NCBI GenBank assembly: GCA_013398015.1
Contig: VZRR01006738.1
Span: 185,157-249,156 of the forward strand
DNA length: 64,000 bases
Source of the DNA: Oreocharis arfaki
Lineage: Eukaryota > Chordata > Aves > Passeriformes > Paramythiidae
Direction of reading: 5' to 3'
Shown here: positions 13,418-26,259 of the stretch, piece by piece
How positions within the stretch are numbered: position 1 is the stretch's first letter
Layout of the letters: the number at the start of each line of letters is the position of its first letter
The notes under the pieces: model-generated
Databases searched by the model: none
The model's input: the letters and a program-made list of their open reading frames with translations, nothing else
What the model was told of the DNA's origin: nothing
Translations under genes and position numbers: made by a program

Positions 13418-16400
13418 CAAGATACAGAGATACTTTGAGGTTAGCTGTCCCTGACCTATGGGACACACCTGACCACATACTGTATCAGGGCAGTTCCCTA
13501 GCTGTTGTCTGTAGCTCACTTCCCATCAGATTTCTGCTAGACAGGCTCAACTATTATTTTTGGGTACTGCCTACACTGTTGTTGCTTCTCTGGCAGCATT
13601 TCATCCTTAACCTCTGCAAGATCCAGACAGAAAATGTGATGTCTCCATGTGTTGTTCTGGGGTGCTAGTCACGTCTTGTGTGGTTGAAATACTTCCATAA
13701 GATGAAGAAAAACAAAAGGTCTGGTGATGTGGAAAAAATGACTAGTGTCTCCCTCTCTGAAGCTTTTTTTGTAATGTGTACTGGAAAAGAATTCCTGTTA
13801 CTTTCAGTTTGCGCAGTTTCTGAATATGTGCGTTAAAATGCTGGGGTGCCTACCGGGGAATCCCCATGATACCAAATTATTGTTTTCTTTTTTCGGCAGC
13901 GATGCTGACTTTCTGAGCTGTCCCTGTGCCTGCAAAGGGATGAAAGAACCAAGCCAAAACCCCACAATCACCACATTATTTGTTACTCTGTTCGTTCTGC
14001 TTGAACAGCCCTTCCACCCTTAATGCAATCCTCTTTTTACCCCCATAAAGTCATTATGCCTTTGAAGGCTTTCAAGGTTCAGGTATGTGACAGTGTCATT
14101 CTGTATAAAAGTACGTTTTTGACTATGTTGTTCTCCATAATCACAGTTCTCTGGTTGCCTAGGGAGAGGGTATTGCTGTTTAGTACGTCAAAGTTGAATT
14201 TCAAAGCCTCAAAAAGAGAAATGATGAGGAATTGCTTACCCCAGTTAAAGGGAAGAGGAAGAAGCTGGCAATACCAGGAGAAGATGCTGAGATCTTTGCT
14301 CTGCTTGTGTATTTCAGTCTCTGTATCCTTGGGTATCAGTTGAAGATGATGTCCTGTAAGTTATTCCATGAGCTGTCCTTTTAAAGCTTTTAATGACACA
14401 TTTTATTCTGGTACTAGAAATTATGAAATCCTGAAGAGACCATTTGCTGCATCAAGACCATGAAGAAATTTGGTGTTAGAGACCCTGTGAGAGTCATATT
14501 TTTGATGGAGCTGTCTCTTCCTACAGAGTATGAAAATGTTTCTGAGTCTGATTAAAGAATATGAGCAATGATTTTTCAGAATGGCTTTCTGATAGGAATG
14601 TAACTATCACAGCATACTCTGGGGGTAGTCAAGAAGTGAAATATAAATGTCATTTTTCTCCATATATATTCAGCCTGAAATTAAACTGCATGTTTTTACC
14701 GGTGAGACTGCTAGAACAACTGATAGATTGAGAAGAGAAATCTGTTAAAAGTGAGATCAGAGTTCTTTCCAGAAAAAGCACTCCATCTTAGTATGAGGTT
14801 TCAGAGTTCCTGTAGAGTCTGTTGAATTGAATTATTCCATGGCTTGAATGGATTTCTTCCATGCAAGGCAACAGTCCAGCATCAATAACCATTACCTACT
14901 GTGGCCTTAGAGGTCTGTAAAGAAACCTTGATCTGAAATGCCCTTACTGTTGGTGTCTATTTTCCAGTAAATGTTATATTATGAGGAAAAGAACTTGGAA
15001 AGTTACAAATGCATTTCTTCATTGGCAGTTGATGAAAGACAGCAAAAAGGGAATACTCCATTTGGGGTGGAATGTAGGCATTCTCTCATTCAGAAATAAA
15101 AAGTTCTACTTCAGTCACTGAAAGTGTATTTTTTCAGTAATTGCAAGATACATCAAACCCAAAGTATTTATTTCAAACCAAGATGTTATGTTTAAAGTGA
15201 CATATAAATAGCAGTACTGCCATCCCCATTGTCCTCCTCTCCAGAAATGACCATATGCAGAGTTACAGGGAAGAGCAAGAACAGGGGCAAGCAGATCTGC
15301 TAGCTGTTTTGTATACTCTTGCAGTTTCCAGATACTAAAACTGACATAAACTTTGCTTTTGTTTCACTGAAACACTTCTAAGTCTTTTGGTGCTGCTGGA
15401 TGGAGAGATGCATGTGTTTTCAGGGCCATGAAAAATGTCCATCTAGTTCTGTTCAGAAAGCCTATCAGGTCAAGCTCTAAGGATTTTTATTCTGTGAGTT
15501 TTTCCATACCTTGAGGGTTTTCTAACTTGTGTCTGGGTCATTTTATGAACAGTGCACTTCTTGTAAAGGATTCATTTGCAGGGAGCTGAATGCCACTGTA
15601 CAGAATGCTTCACTTTACCGAAACTACACATATTAAGATTTCTTGTTGAAAGCTTCCCTTTCTGTGATACCTGAAATACAGATATTTTTTATTTTTATGG
15701 GTTTTTTTTAAGATTTGGTTTTAACTGCTTACATTATATATTTCAGGTTTTGGTGAGTATGGACTAAGACCAGAAAGAGGATTTGTGGGATGGAAACTCT
15801 TGGCAAAGAGCCAAGATGAGTTAGAAATACTCAAGAATTAAAGAATGTTCCAGCTTCCACTGTTTTAAAGCCGCTTCTCTTGTGGAGCTGGTTGTTGCAA
15901 TCTATGTTTGTTGAACAGCCTATTCTAATGTGGTTTTGCTGTGAATCTTTAGATATTGTCTGTTAATCCCGTTGGGTTTTTCTGTTCTGTAAACCAGCCA
16001 TGTAAAATTACTTTCCTCTAAAATACTACCTTTCAGGCACTCTTGAACAGTAGAGTGTGTAAGCGTAGACTGATAGTTAAACACACATAAAAGATTAATT
16101 TTATTTCTTAGTGACTTAATATAGGAACCATTTTTAGAAATGTACGTCTTGTAATTTAGGTCTAACAAAAAAAAAGCCTTTTTCTGTTACCTGCATGACC
16201 TGGAGAGTGTAGTAGTCTCACTGCTTTGCAGAGATCTCCATCAGAAAACAAACCGTTATCACTTCTTTTTATTAAATAAATAAAGTTTTTAAAAAATTCT
16301 TTAAAAGGCAGAGGCTACTTCTGACAAGGTTATGAAAGGATATTTCACCACGATGCCAATTTTGCTGTCTGCTTCAGGAAGAATTTCACCTGGATGACTA

Positions 16401-18284
16401 AATGATTGCTTCACCTGTACGTGCCCTGAAGCACTGAATCATTTTTTGGGTTTTAGGAGCAGAAATTTGGTTTTTAGGAGCCAGAAGCAGGCAGTGATAT
16501 CTGAAAATGCTCACTTAGACATTATATAGAGAATAAGGGGTCTGGGACAACATTGCTTTCCAGATTGAACAAGGAGCAATAGTTGAGGCACAGCTAATCA
16601 AGGACATTTACTCATGGCTTCAACAATTTCTTATAACTAGATTTTTTTCTTACTTTATTTCTTCCCTTCATAGTTATTAGACTTACTTATTTGCCTTACA
16701 TAACAGCTAGTGCAATCACATTGACTTGTAGAATTTTTGCTTTCCTCTTATTGTCTTTTCATTTAGTTGTGATATTTTTCATCTTCAGTATTTTAAAACT
16801 CAAACTCTTATTTTGTAGCATTGAAATTAGGTATTTTGTCTTCTAATCCATTTTTGGAAGAAAAAGTAATGTTTGGTAAGGGTTTTTCTTTGGATGTTTA
16901 CATTCCCTGCAGCAGAGTAAGATGTCAAATATGGACGCTTCAGAATGAATTTGTAAACATAGACCCTAGTGGGTTAGATTGGGTTAGACAGAACAAGGTG
17001 TAGCAATAAGGAGACACATTGTTTTCAGCAATACTTTGTATTCAGTTTTTCTGTCTAAAGTATAATCCTTTCATCATCAGAATTGCTTAGGTATAGCTTC
17101 GTTCTCAAGATGTTTTATAGAAGCCCTAATTCTAAATGCTTACTCATATGCTCAAAAGAGGAAAAGTCAGAGTGTGAATAGGGTGCAATGTGGCTGTGGC
17201 CCTGGTTCAGTAGCTCACAAACATTTGGGAGATAGTAAATTAAAATTACAGAAAGGTCGTTTTTGAATGCACTGACCAAATGAACTTCCCTGAACGTTTG
17301 CATAACCTTTCTTACACAAAGCAATTATGTGTGGGAAAAAAATTTGCGAGAGTTTACTCACCACTACTTGTAGGAGAATAAATTGATGAATCTGACTGAT
17401 AAATAGGCTGCAAAGTTCAGGCAGTACTACTAGTCCCAGCCAAATTCTCTGCTTCAAAGCAAACTGTGGACTAAGATGCATAATAGGAACAGTGAATCCT
17501 ATGCTTGGAATATGTGTAAGGACCCGACGCGTGAACAGCTGAGCTTTAACATAGCGAGTAAAGCCACACAAGCAATATAAAGAAAGGGAGCCTTTTTGGT
17601 AAGTCATCAGCAGAAGAGTAGAGTTAATGAAAACATTTTTGATTCCTTGTTTATGACTAGCACTGGCCTCAGAAGAAACAAGTATCTGTGTATGTTTTTC
17701 AGGCTTCCACATGCTTAGTGTCAAGTGAAGATTAACCGAATGCAAATATTTTTCTGTGATACTTGACATATTTAACAAGTGCTTTTTGGGATTTTTGCTG
17801 GCTTGCTCAGGTGACATGGATACATGATTTCACTTTCATGGGAACTGGTAAAAAATTAAATATTAATTTCTAAATGCATCTGGAATCCATGAAACCATGC
17901 TCTCAAGAAGTCAGAATTAGCTCACTGCTGAGGTCTATGTACACATTGCCCTAAGCTGACCCATATGAACCTTAAGTAAATGCATGTGGGCTCCCCTGTA
18001 AGCAGGAAGGTTTTTATGTTTTCTAGGCATTTTGAAAGTCACCCCATTCTGTGACCATGTTCAGGGTGCTTCCCTCTTCCCTAATGCAGGGCAGACTACT
18101 TTCTGTTTCAGTCTGGGTGTCTTGCTGATTTCACCATGTGTTCTTGAATTCCTGGAAAGGACAGTGAGTGGGATTAGTATGCAACAAATGATTGCAAGGA
18201 TCCATCCCAGCCTTTTGAAGGTGTCTGTACTTGTTTCAGGGTGCTCTTTAGGCTCACATTCAAAGGAGTCTTGTACAATTTTTA

Positions 18285-18385
18285 ATTCATATATACATAA
18301 ATACGTATGTATGTAGGAATTTTTTTTTAATTTGTGTGTATATGTATTTACATATGTGTGTATATAATTCATTCATTCATTACTC
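18285..18385 (+). repeat. AT/GT low-complexity tract with (ATTC)n
   Basis: The stretch mixes imperfect ATAC, GTAT, GTGTAT and poly-T runs and ends in ATTC tetranucleotide repeats near 18367-18382. It looks like a decayed compound microsatellite. Confidence 0.75.
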
Positions 18386-19016
18386 TTTCCAGCTGTTGAG
18401 TTAGGCTTTCACCTATAGTGATCTGCTCAATTAATTATCCTCTGTGTACAGGTCTTCAGGCTAAAGAGGTTGAAACACAGTATGGCTTTTCTGCTCAGAG
18501 TTCATCACTACTTAATTGTTACATTGGGGCTGGCAATATTCATTGTCCTTACCCTTGTGTTGGACACCAGCTGTGCCACTAATTTGAGAGGTGGTTATTA
18601 GAAGTACCAGAAAGATTAACCTTCTCTTCATCAAATATTGTAACCAGCTTTGGTTAGCTACAGAGCTTTGTAGGGAACTTGCCTCCTTGAATCTGAGTGA
18701 AAGGACTAGTATCAGTTATTCTGGGCTTCAAGACTACTCGCTCACTTTTACTACAAAGAGATGCTTTAGTCACTGCTGTTTCTTTCTTGAATTATAGAAG
18801 TTAGCTCTTTGAAACACATTGTTAAAAATGGACTCACAGGACCAACCTGCCCCTGTGCCCTCTGTGCAAACTTGAGTGTTCCATCTTGGGTGTTCTACTT
18901 GAGGACTTGAAGATCAAAGATCTGCACTGTACTTGGGCTCAGGCCTTGCATGCTGGAAGGAGTAGTTTTGTATTATTTTAAATCTTGTTGAATTTGTGCA
19001 GCTTCTTCGAACTGTA

Positions 19017-19110
19017 GAGTCACGGAATAGTTTCATTTGGAAGGGACCTTGAAAGTTGATCTCATCCAAACCCCCTGCAATAAGCAGGAGCATCTTCCTG
19101 AGCAAACACG
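19017..19110 (-). mobile_element. CR1 LINE 3' fragment
   Basis: The sequence opens with 'cacggaatagtttcatttggaagggacctt', then 'tccaaaccccctgcaataagcagg', which is the antisense CR1 3' end. The similarity fades after about 90 bases, so this is a short, 5'-truncated copy. Confidence 0.7.
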
Positions 19111-21206
19111 TGCCAGAGATGAGCATGGTCTCACTTTGAGTCAGGTCTTCATTAGACCATCCCTCCGTGTAGGAGAGCTGAGGAGGGTTACTCTTCCTGT
19201 GTGGGGTACAGGGAGGCCAAACCAACATAAGCATTAACAGGGATTTGAAATTTCTCTCCATTTTTGGCTGCCACCAGTAGTTCTCTTTCTCTTCCTTTGC
19301 ACTGTTTTTGTCTGTCCATCTCTTGTCCTTGTGGACTGTAAGATGTCCAGGGCAGACACTGCCTGTAGCTTAGCAAACTTAAGTTCTACCCCAGGCTAAG
19401 TTTAGTAAAATTTTTAGTTCTTAAAAAAAATCTCAATAAACAACCACAAAACCCCCATGAAATAAACAAAAACCCCCCAGCACAAAACCAAACAGGATAA
19501 TGAACCACACTTGGTGTTGGACTTTTTTGGATGAGTGAGTGAGAGTGAAGATCTCAAAAATGGAAAAATTGTCCTGGGCTGAGCCCTGATTGTTTTGTAA
19601 TCCACTGTTTTGAAGATGAGACAAAACTTTTCCTTCCCAGGAAAGCAGATTTCCCCTTCAACTTACGAAGAGCAAGGTTTCACATTATGTAAGGTAGTCA
19701 CTTGGTTAGTACATACAATAATTCGGACGTGTATTATTTGTGACTCCAATACGTATGTGTGTATGGGTGTGTTTACATATGTGCACATGTCTTTTTTTCC
19801 TTCAGGTGACAGCTCCCTGTTGAAAGTTCATGAGGGATGAAGTTGAACTTCATTTTGCAAGCTGCACAAACAATATGGGACAAATCAAGTGGTAGATGAA
19901 CAAGCTAGAAAAGGAAAACCTGTTTAGAAAGTTTTTATGTCTTTGTAGGAAACCCTGAAAAGCTCAACAGTCCTTTTTCAGAGTAAACATTGCTACTGTT
20001 TTCTCCAATTCTCTGTTCCTCTGTTTTGTCTGTGTGTGGCAGTGTTGGACTCATGGGTGTCGTGCACCAGGTAGTGCAGAAGCAGTTGAGCAGCAAGAAC
20101 CCGTGTGGGACCTCTCAGTGAACATCTGTAAGTTGTGTCTGCTCAGGTATGCTATAGTGATTGCTGTACTGTTGGCCAGAGAAAAACAGCATATTTGTCA
20201 AGGCAAAGTATTTACTAGACAATATCTTCACCTCTTCACCACTTGTAAATGCCAGGGAAGTTAATTTAAATTGCCTGATCCCATTGTGTCTGCGCAACTC
20301 TCATTTAAAAGATACATTACAGTTATTTCCTTTCTCTCAATTTATCCCCCACCCCCCCACCCCCACTTGTACATGATCTATCTGATTTGGCTGGAGAAAT
20401 CTGGTAGGGGGAAGAAAACTGGATATGGGAATTGTGTTTTGCTGTGAGGTGGGTTTAATTCCCCCGAAGGTCTTTGTGTGACAGGTGCTACCCACTTTCC
20501 TGCTGCAGGTGGGCACCAGGCACTTAGAGCAGCCTTGTGCTTTGAATTTACGTGTTTGCAAGATTACACTTCAGCTCAGTAACCCTGTCAGGGACATGTT
20601 CCCTGTGAATGACTTGGAGTTGATGCTTTGTCTTTTGTGATGAAACTCTAGGATTTAGGGCCATCGATCAAATGCTATTTCTCTGCCTCCAAGCCTCCTT
20701 AGTAGCTAAAATACCGCTTGGGAAAGCACTGTCTTTTATGTGGTCAGCAGTGCAGGGTGAGCTCCTTCAGGACTTCTGACCAACTTCAGAGGCTACCTTC
20801 TATGGAATGCATGAACTTTTTCTATAGACTAAATTGTATCCTCTGAAGCAACGTAACTTTTAGAAATGAAGCAGGCCATAGCTTTGGAGGCTTTTGGCGA
20901 ATTGTATGCCCTTCTAATTTCTTCAGTTAAGTGCTTGTCATCCTCTCCAGCTTCACTGTGATTGTGTTGTAAGGACATGTGCTAAGGACATTTTCTACTG
21001 AATGGAACCTAATAGGTCATTGAAATATTGATGAGTAAAAGGTTAATTATTAATTCTTCATCAGTCTGAACTGATAGAAATTCAGTGTGCTTCTGTTGAA
21101 GAGACTTGCTGATGGTATATGGTTTAATGCATCTGCACATTAAATGAGCATGGAGCTACAGGATTTTACTTTGCCGAAGGCCAAGGTGCTTTGTTTAATA
21201 GAAGAA
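19111..21206 (+). other. PLCXD3 upstream intron, segment 3 (no gene seen)
   Basis: No exon or recognisable element. The only notable structure is a C-tract cluster at 20346-20364, listed separately. Confidence 0.65.
20346..20364 (-). repeat. G-quadruplex-capable tract on the minus strand
   Basis: The + strand shows C5-A-C7-A-C5. The complementary strand is therefore G5-T-G7-T-G5; splitting the central run gives four tracts of three or more G with one-base loops, which fits the standard quadruplex pattern. Confidence 0.7.
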
Positions 21207-21800
21207 AATCATAGAATAGTTTCAGTTGGAAAAGACCTCTATGATCATCGAGTCCAACCATTAACCTAGAATTACAGATTCACCACTAGGAGATGTCCCT
21301 TAATGCCATGTCTGCACATCTTTTAAATATCTCCAGGGATGGTGACTGCACTACTTCCCTGGGTAACCTGTTCCAATGCTTGCAACCCTTTAACTGAAGA
21401 AATTCTTCCTAGTACCCAGTCTAAACCTCCCGTGGCACAATCTGAGGCCATTTCCCCTTTTCCTTTAGTTTGTTACTTGGAAGAAGAGGCCAACCCCCAC
21501 CTGGCTACACCCTCCTTTCAGGGAATTGTAGAGAGCAGTGAAGTCCCCCCTGAGCCTCCTCTTGTCCAAGCTAAACCACTCCACTACCTCAGACACGTCT
21601 AACAAGACCTATGCTCCAGACTTTTCACCAGCTTTGTTGCCCTTCTCTGGCCGTGCTCCAGGACCTCAAAGTCTTTCTTGCCATGTGCTGCTATTTGTAT
21701 TTGTGCCAATGTCCCAAATTTTGCTCTTGCGTACCCTTTGATGCTCACCACGTAGTGCTGCACCCATTGAGCTAAACCAGCCATAAGGTCTTCAAAACTC
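21207..21800 (-). mobile_element. CR1 LINE fragment (3' end plus C-terminal ORF2 region)
   Basis: It starts at 'atcatagaatagtttcagttggaaaagacctc', the antisense CR1 3' end. It then runs through the typical antisense blocks: 'gatggtgactgcactacttccctgggtaacctgttccaatgcttg', 'gaaattcttcct', and 'gttgcccttctctgg'. The minus-strand reading at the far end gives KKDFEVLEHGQRRATKLVKS, a close match to the C-terminal part of the CR1 ORF2 protein. It is truncated at the 5' end of the element and disrupted by stops. This is a moderately diverged copy of roughly 600 bp. Confidence 0.92.
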
Positions 21801-23654
21801 ATGCCAGACATCAAGCATTAATACATTATTATTGAGCACATCTGAAGAATAATATAATGTAAGCACAGATATAAAACCGATGTAGTTGCACATTCCTTCT
21901 TTGTGCTCGATCAGTGGCCTGCAATCTCTAATACTCGTATTTCTGGTAGTGTCTTGGGAGACCTGAGCCAGCTAGAGTGATGGTTGTCTCGCTTCTGTCC
22001 TCATTTGTGTTTTGGTTGTTTGATGGTTTTGCCTGATTAAAATGCATTCATTTTTATTATGTTTGCATTTTGAAATAGATGATGATGGTCACAAATCCTG
22101 ATTTTTATGAGTGAGATAGAACTTAAGAAAATATAATGGAAAAGAAATGTTAATACCTGCTTTTCATGGTCAAGTGTTGTCTCACTGAAATGGATGAAAC
22201 ACAGCTAACATATTGGAGCCTCTTCATGCTCCAAGATAAAGTAAAGCTAGAAGAATAAAGTACAAAGAACTTCAGAAGGTAAGGAAATGTTTCCTTCTGG
22301 CCCAGGAAAATATATTATTCAGTGACCTCCCCTGTGCCTGACTGAGCCAAAATCCATCAGTCAGTGCTCAGGTTGCGTTTCTGTTTGAGAGAGCTTGGAT
22401 TGCATTTGCATAAACCACAGACTCTCAGTAGCTCTGACCACAAGGAGAAACTGCTAATGGTAGGTCACCAAAATATCTGCTTCTCTGGGGGTGTCCAAAA
22501 GATTGGTTCCATTTATGTATTTGCCATCAAAGCATTTATTTGAGGCCATCTCTGGCATTACAAGTTTAGCTACTCCGCTGCCAGAAGAGATAAACTTGGA
22601 CTGTTTTGCTCTTGCCTTCTTAATGGTTTAGTTTTTTTTCCTGCAAAACTGGGGAGATGATTGCTGGTATATGCACAGTAATAAAGCTTGTCAGACACAG
22701 ACAGTCAGAATTCTTCTGAATTCACATTTAATTTATTCACAGCACAGTATGCAGCAGAGCTGATGGCAAGTTAATGTGCTGCACTTTAATGAGATAACTG
22801 TTTGCCTCCCAGGTTTTGAGGTTTATGCTAGTTTTATTTGTCAACCTGGCCAAGGCCATAAGGAATCACAGCTCTACACTAAAATATTTTATTTGCTTAG
22901 CTGATGCTTTTGCCAGAGGAGAAATCAGTGAAGTAATTAAATAGCACTGCTTTTATTTTAGAACAGGAATGGGGGTTTTTTTTTGAGTTTACAATATGTC
23001 CTTGTCAGAGTTCTGGCTCACAAATACTACCAAGATAAAAATATTCTTTTCAAAATTTTCCAGTTTTGGTGGTATTGAATTTCCACCTGTCTTTGAATTG
23101 ATGCCCTCTTCTCATTTCCTTTAGAGGTGTATGTTTCTGCGGAGGAGGGGCAGGGTGAAAAGGGTATCTGTAGTATCAAATGCAAATGCAGAAACTTCAG
23201 TGTGACAGAGACTTGCAAAGTCTCCCATTAAACAACAGATGATATGGCTCCACTCAGGTTTTGAAATCTAGTTCATGCCAGTTGAGCTCTTGCATTACAA
23301 CTTAGTCTTTTAGCAATGGCAGTTCCTCCTTGTTAACTAATTACTGCATCTATAATGAAAAGAAGATGAACCCTAGTCAAGAAAAACGAGGTTATGGTGT
23401 ATCATTAATGAAACCATTTCTGTGGCATGGTGGGAGCACGCAGGAGTTGGGAGGCAGCTGGGCGCGTCACCCTGCGGGTGGCTGTGGGGCGCCAGTCCCT
23501 GCCTGGGTGGGTGGAGAAGAGCAGTGTGTGGACACAGTGTCACACAGCAGTCCTGCAGTCTGAACTGTGGTGTCCTCTGAGAGCCTTGCATTGATTTATC
23601 TAAAGCCAGTTAAAATGTCATTTAAATCTTGCTTGTCCTCACGCCTCTCTTCGG
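21801..23654 (+). other. PLCXD3 upstream intron, segment 4 (no gene seen)
   Basis: AT-rich intron without recognisable genes. A short GC and CpG-rich patch lies at 23440-23530 and is listed separately. Confidence 0.65.
23440..23530. other. Short GC/CpG-rich patch in intron
   Basis: About 90 bases with at least five CpG dinucleotides clustered between 23440 and 23515 (for example GGGCGCGTC and GGGGCGCC), inside DNA that is otherwise AT-rich and CpG-poor. It could be a fragment of a GC-rich repeat or a small regulatory patch; nothing decides between these. Confidence 0.4.
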
Positions 23655-23742
23655 TGGGCTCAGAGTCCAGCCATGTATGTTGTTGGATTTGATGATCTTA
23701 AAAGTCTTTTCCAACGTAAATGATTCTGTGATTCTATATAGA
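23655..23742 (+). mobile_element. CR1 LINE 3' tail
   Basis: The segment reads 'gttggatttgatgatcttaaaagtcttttcc' followed by 'aacgtaaatgattctgtgattctat', the sense-strand CR1 3' end including its ATTCTGTG-type terminal direct repeats. Only the terminal 90 or so bases are left. Confidence 0.9.
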
Positions 23743-26259
23743 AACATTGTTTCTGTACACAAGTGTGCTTGGAAAATGGTTTTTGAGACAGAGCTAACAT
23801 CTTTTGTGTGTATTAACCTTTAATGTCCTAAACCTGTCAAAGTGAAGGTCAGATTGACCTTTCAATTCACTGTTGTACCTTTGCATTATGTTTCCTGCAA
23901 AGCTAAAGCCACCTTTTGCAGGAAGAATGCATCCAGGTTAAGAAACTGTATAGTTAGCTGTCCATTTTGTGCACCCTTTGTGATACAAACCATTGTCTGT
24001 TTGGCTACAAATGCATAAATAAATAATTATTGGGAAATAACTGATAGATTTATGGAAAAATGTTGTACCAGGCTTCAGTTCAAATGTACCTGATGTTGGT
24101 TATAATTTCTTCTTGTTTCTTTGCTGCTAACAGAAGGATGAGAGAATTGAGAGGGATGGGGAGAGAGTGAATAGGAGTGGATATGCCACTGAGCATAATC
24201 AGTTTTGGGAAGGAGGAAAATCAAATTTTGTCCAGCCCTTTGCTGAGACACTTCAGGAAAATACATGCAAGGTCTATATTTCGAAATGCCAAACTGTGTT
24301 TGGTATTCGAGTCAGGTAATATAATCCATAGAAATCACAAGATCGAGCCAACCTTCTGTGTGTTTCTTTAAGCAAGTTAAGAAAATGTTAATTTCCAGTG
24401 CTGTGCAGGTGGGAAGATGCACATAGATGAAATATCAGCACATTTGCCAATGTGTAATGCTTTTTATTTATAGATGTATTTCTTTTCTGTTGGACCACGA
24501 GCTGCCTGTTAGGCTGTGTCTCCCCTCAGATGCCAACAGCAGAGTGAAAAGTTGGGCATGTGAGCGGGGAGAGCTGCTGGAGGTGACTAGGGGAGAGTGC
24601 CAAAAAGTGCCACCTCTGTACTCTGACAGTTCACACATCTTCTGTGGTTTCTTTCCCATCTGAAAAGTGGAGCCTTTGATATCAGGTCAGGCTTAGTTCA
24701 GTAGTTACGAACTTGGCAGAGGAAAATGTAAATTTCTACCACAGATTGCTGGGAGCTGTTACCTGCATTGTTAAGAGCTGGAAGTTGAGTTTATTGACCA
24801 GGCATTAAAGGGATTAGCTTAATGAAGAACTTGCAGCTGACAAAAAATATTAAAGGTTTAAGAGGTTTGGGGTTTTTATTAGTCTCCTTCTGTTTAAAGA
24901 AATTTTTTAAGGACTTAACTTTAAGTTTGTGTCCAAGGGTGTTGATTCTGACTTTGTTATTTCTTGATGCATTCATAGGATATCCACATTAATTTGTTGC
25001 TGGCAGTGGGTGTTTTCATCTTAATGAGATATTTTTTCGCTTGTTTTGTCTGTTACCAGATTATTTTGGCAGCATAATAGGGTTTGCTGTGTAGTGCTTG
25101 GTTTTGTTGCATGAATGTTTAAGTGTTTGGGAGTACTTTCCTTCTTTCTGTTGTTTCCTGTGGAGCTGAGTTGGCTGAGTGAAACAGATGATTTCTCAGT
25201 GTTTGAAATTCTCTACTTATTTGTATATAGTAGTTAAAAATGAGTAATACTTAGAGATTTGGGGGTATAGGTCTTCTGGGCATGGTGTGCAAATTCGAGA
25301 ACTAAGTGGTAATGTGACTTCATTTTTCTTCATTTTGGACAATCTCCATTCAGACACTAAATTCAGTATCTTCCCGTATGGCGGTAGTTTCCTTATGACT
25401 GTGATAGTCCCAGGCACGTAGGAAAGGTAATAACTTTTGACGACCAGCGGCTATAATTGGAAAAAATTGGATAAACTTCTAGATATAGAAAGCTTTCTCC
25501 AGGCCTGAAATGGAAGCAGCAGACTTCAAGCTATGTACAAAAATACAACCTGACACTAATACTAGTGCCATCTAAGAATATACGCAGTCTGAATAACTCA
25601 GTCTGTGAAACCTGAAGGTGTTACTGGCTGGATATCATGTGTATTCCAGCCTGGGTTGTGCTGGCTGTGTTCCAAAAAATGCTTTCCCTCAGTACACCAA
25701 GGACTGACCGTCTGGGCACTGTTCTCATGTCATGATGGGAGAAATACTGGACTGGCTTGTGTAATTTTAGTTTGTCAAACAGAAAGGCTGTTTCTCCCAA
25801 TAGGATTTCTGTCTCTGTTGTAGCTTACAGAGAAAACTTGGGGCTTGTGGTGGATGTCTCTGGGCTTTGTGAGGCCACGTTCATTTGTCCCTACACCACT
25901 CATGTACAGCAAACATGCAGAAGAAGGGTGTGTTTCCCTGTGGGTGTTTCTGCAGGACCTGTAGCAGCAACTCTGGTCTTGTAGGCTCTCCCTCTTTTTG
26001 TCCTTGTGCACACCTCCCTGCCCACAACACCAAACACAGGGTGCTCACACCTGGTTATGGAGCCCAGCTTGCCTCTGCCCAGCTGGTGAGTCCTGGTAGC
26101 TGTGGAGAGTTGGTTCTTGTCTGCATCCCTTTAGTAATGACCTCTACTCTTTAACCTGAGTCAGCATTTCCCACAGAACACCATCACCTTTTATCTTTTG
26201 TGCTTCTGTGTATTGCTGTGGTGCAGAAACACTTTCACACCAGGAGTCTTATTCCAGTC
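23743..26259 (+). other. PLCXD3 upstream intron, segment 5 (no gene seen)
   Basis: No exon or element recognised. Open frames here are all under about 90 codons and overlap one another on both strands, as expected from noncoding DNA. Confidence 0.65.

Larger units (their letters stand above)
12506..19016 (+). other. PLCXD3 upstream intron, segment 2 (no gene seen)
   Basis: Ordinary AT-rich intron. It contains an 18-bp palindrome at 13400-13417 and an AT/GT low-complexity stretch near 18.3 kb, listed separately. The longest open frame outside the known exon and the CR1s, 200 codons on the minus strand at 17215-17817, lies here and is discussed as a finding. No exon with supporting homology was seen. 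Confidence 0.7.
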
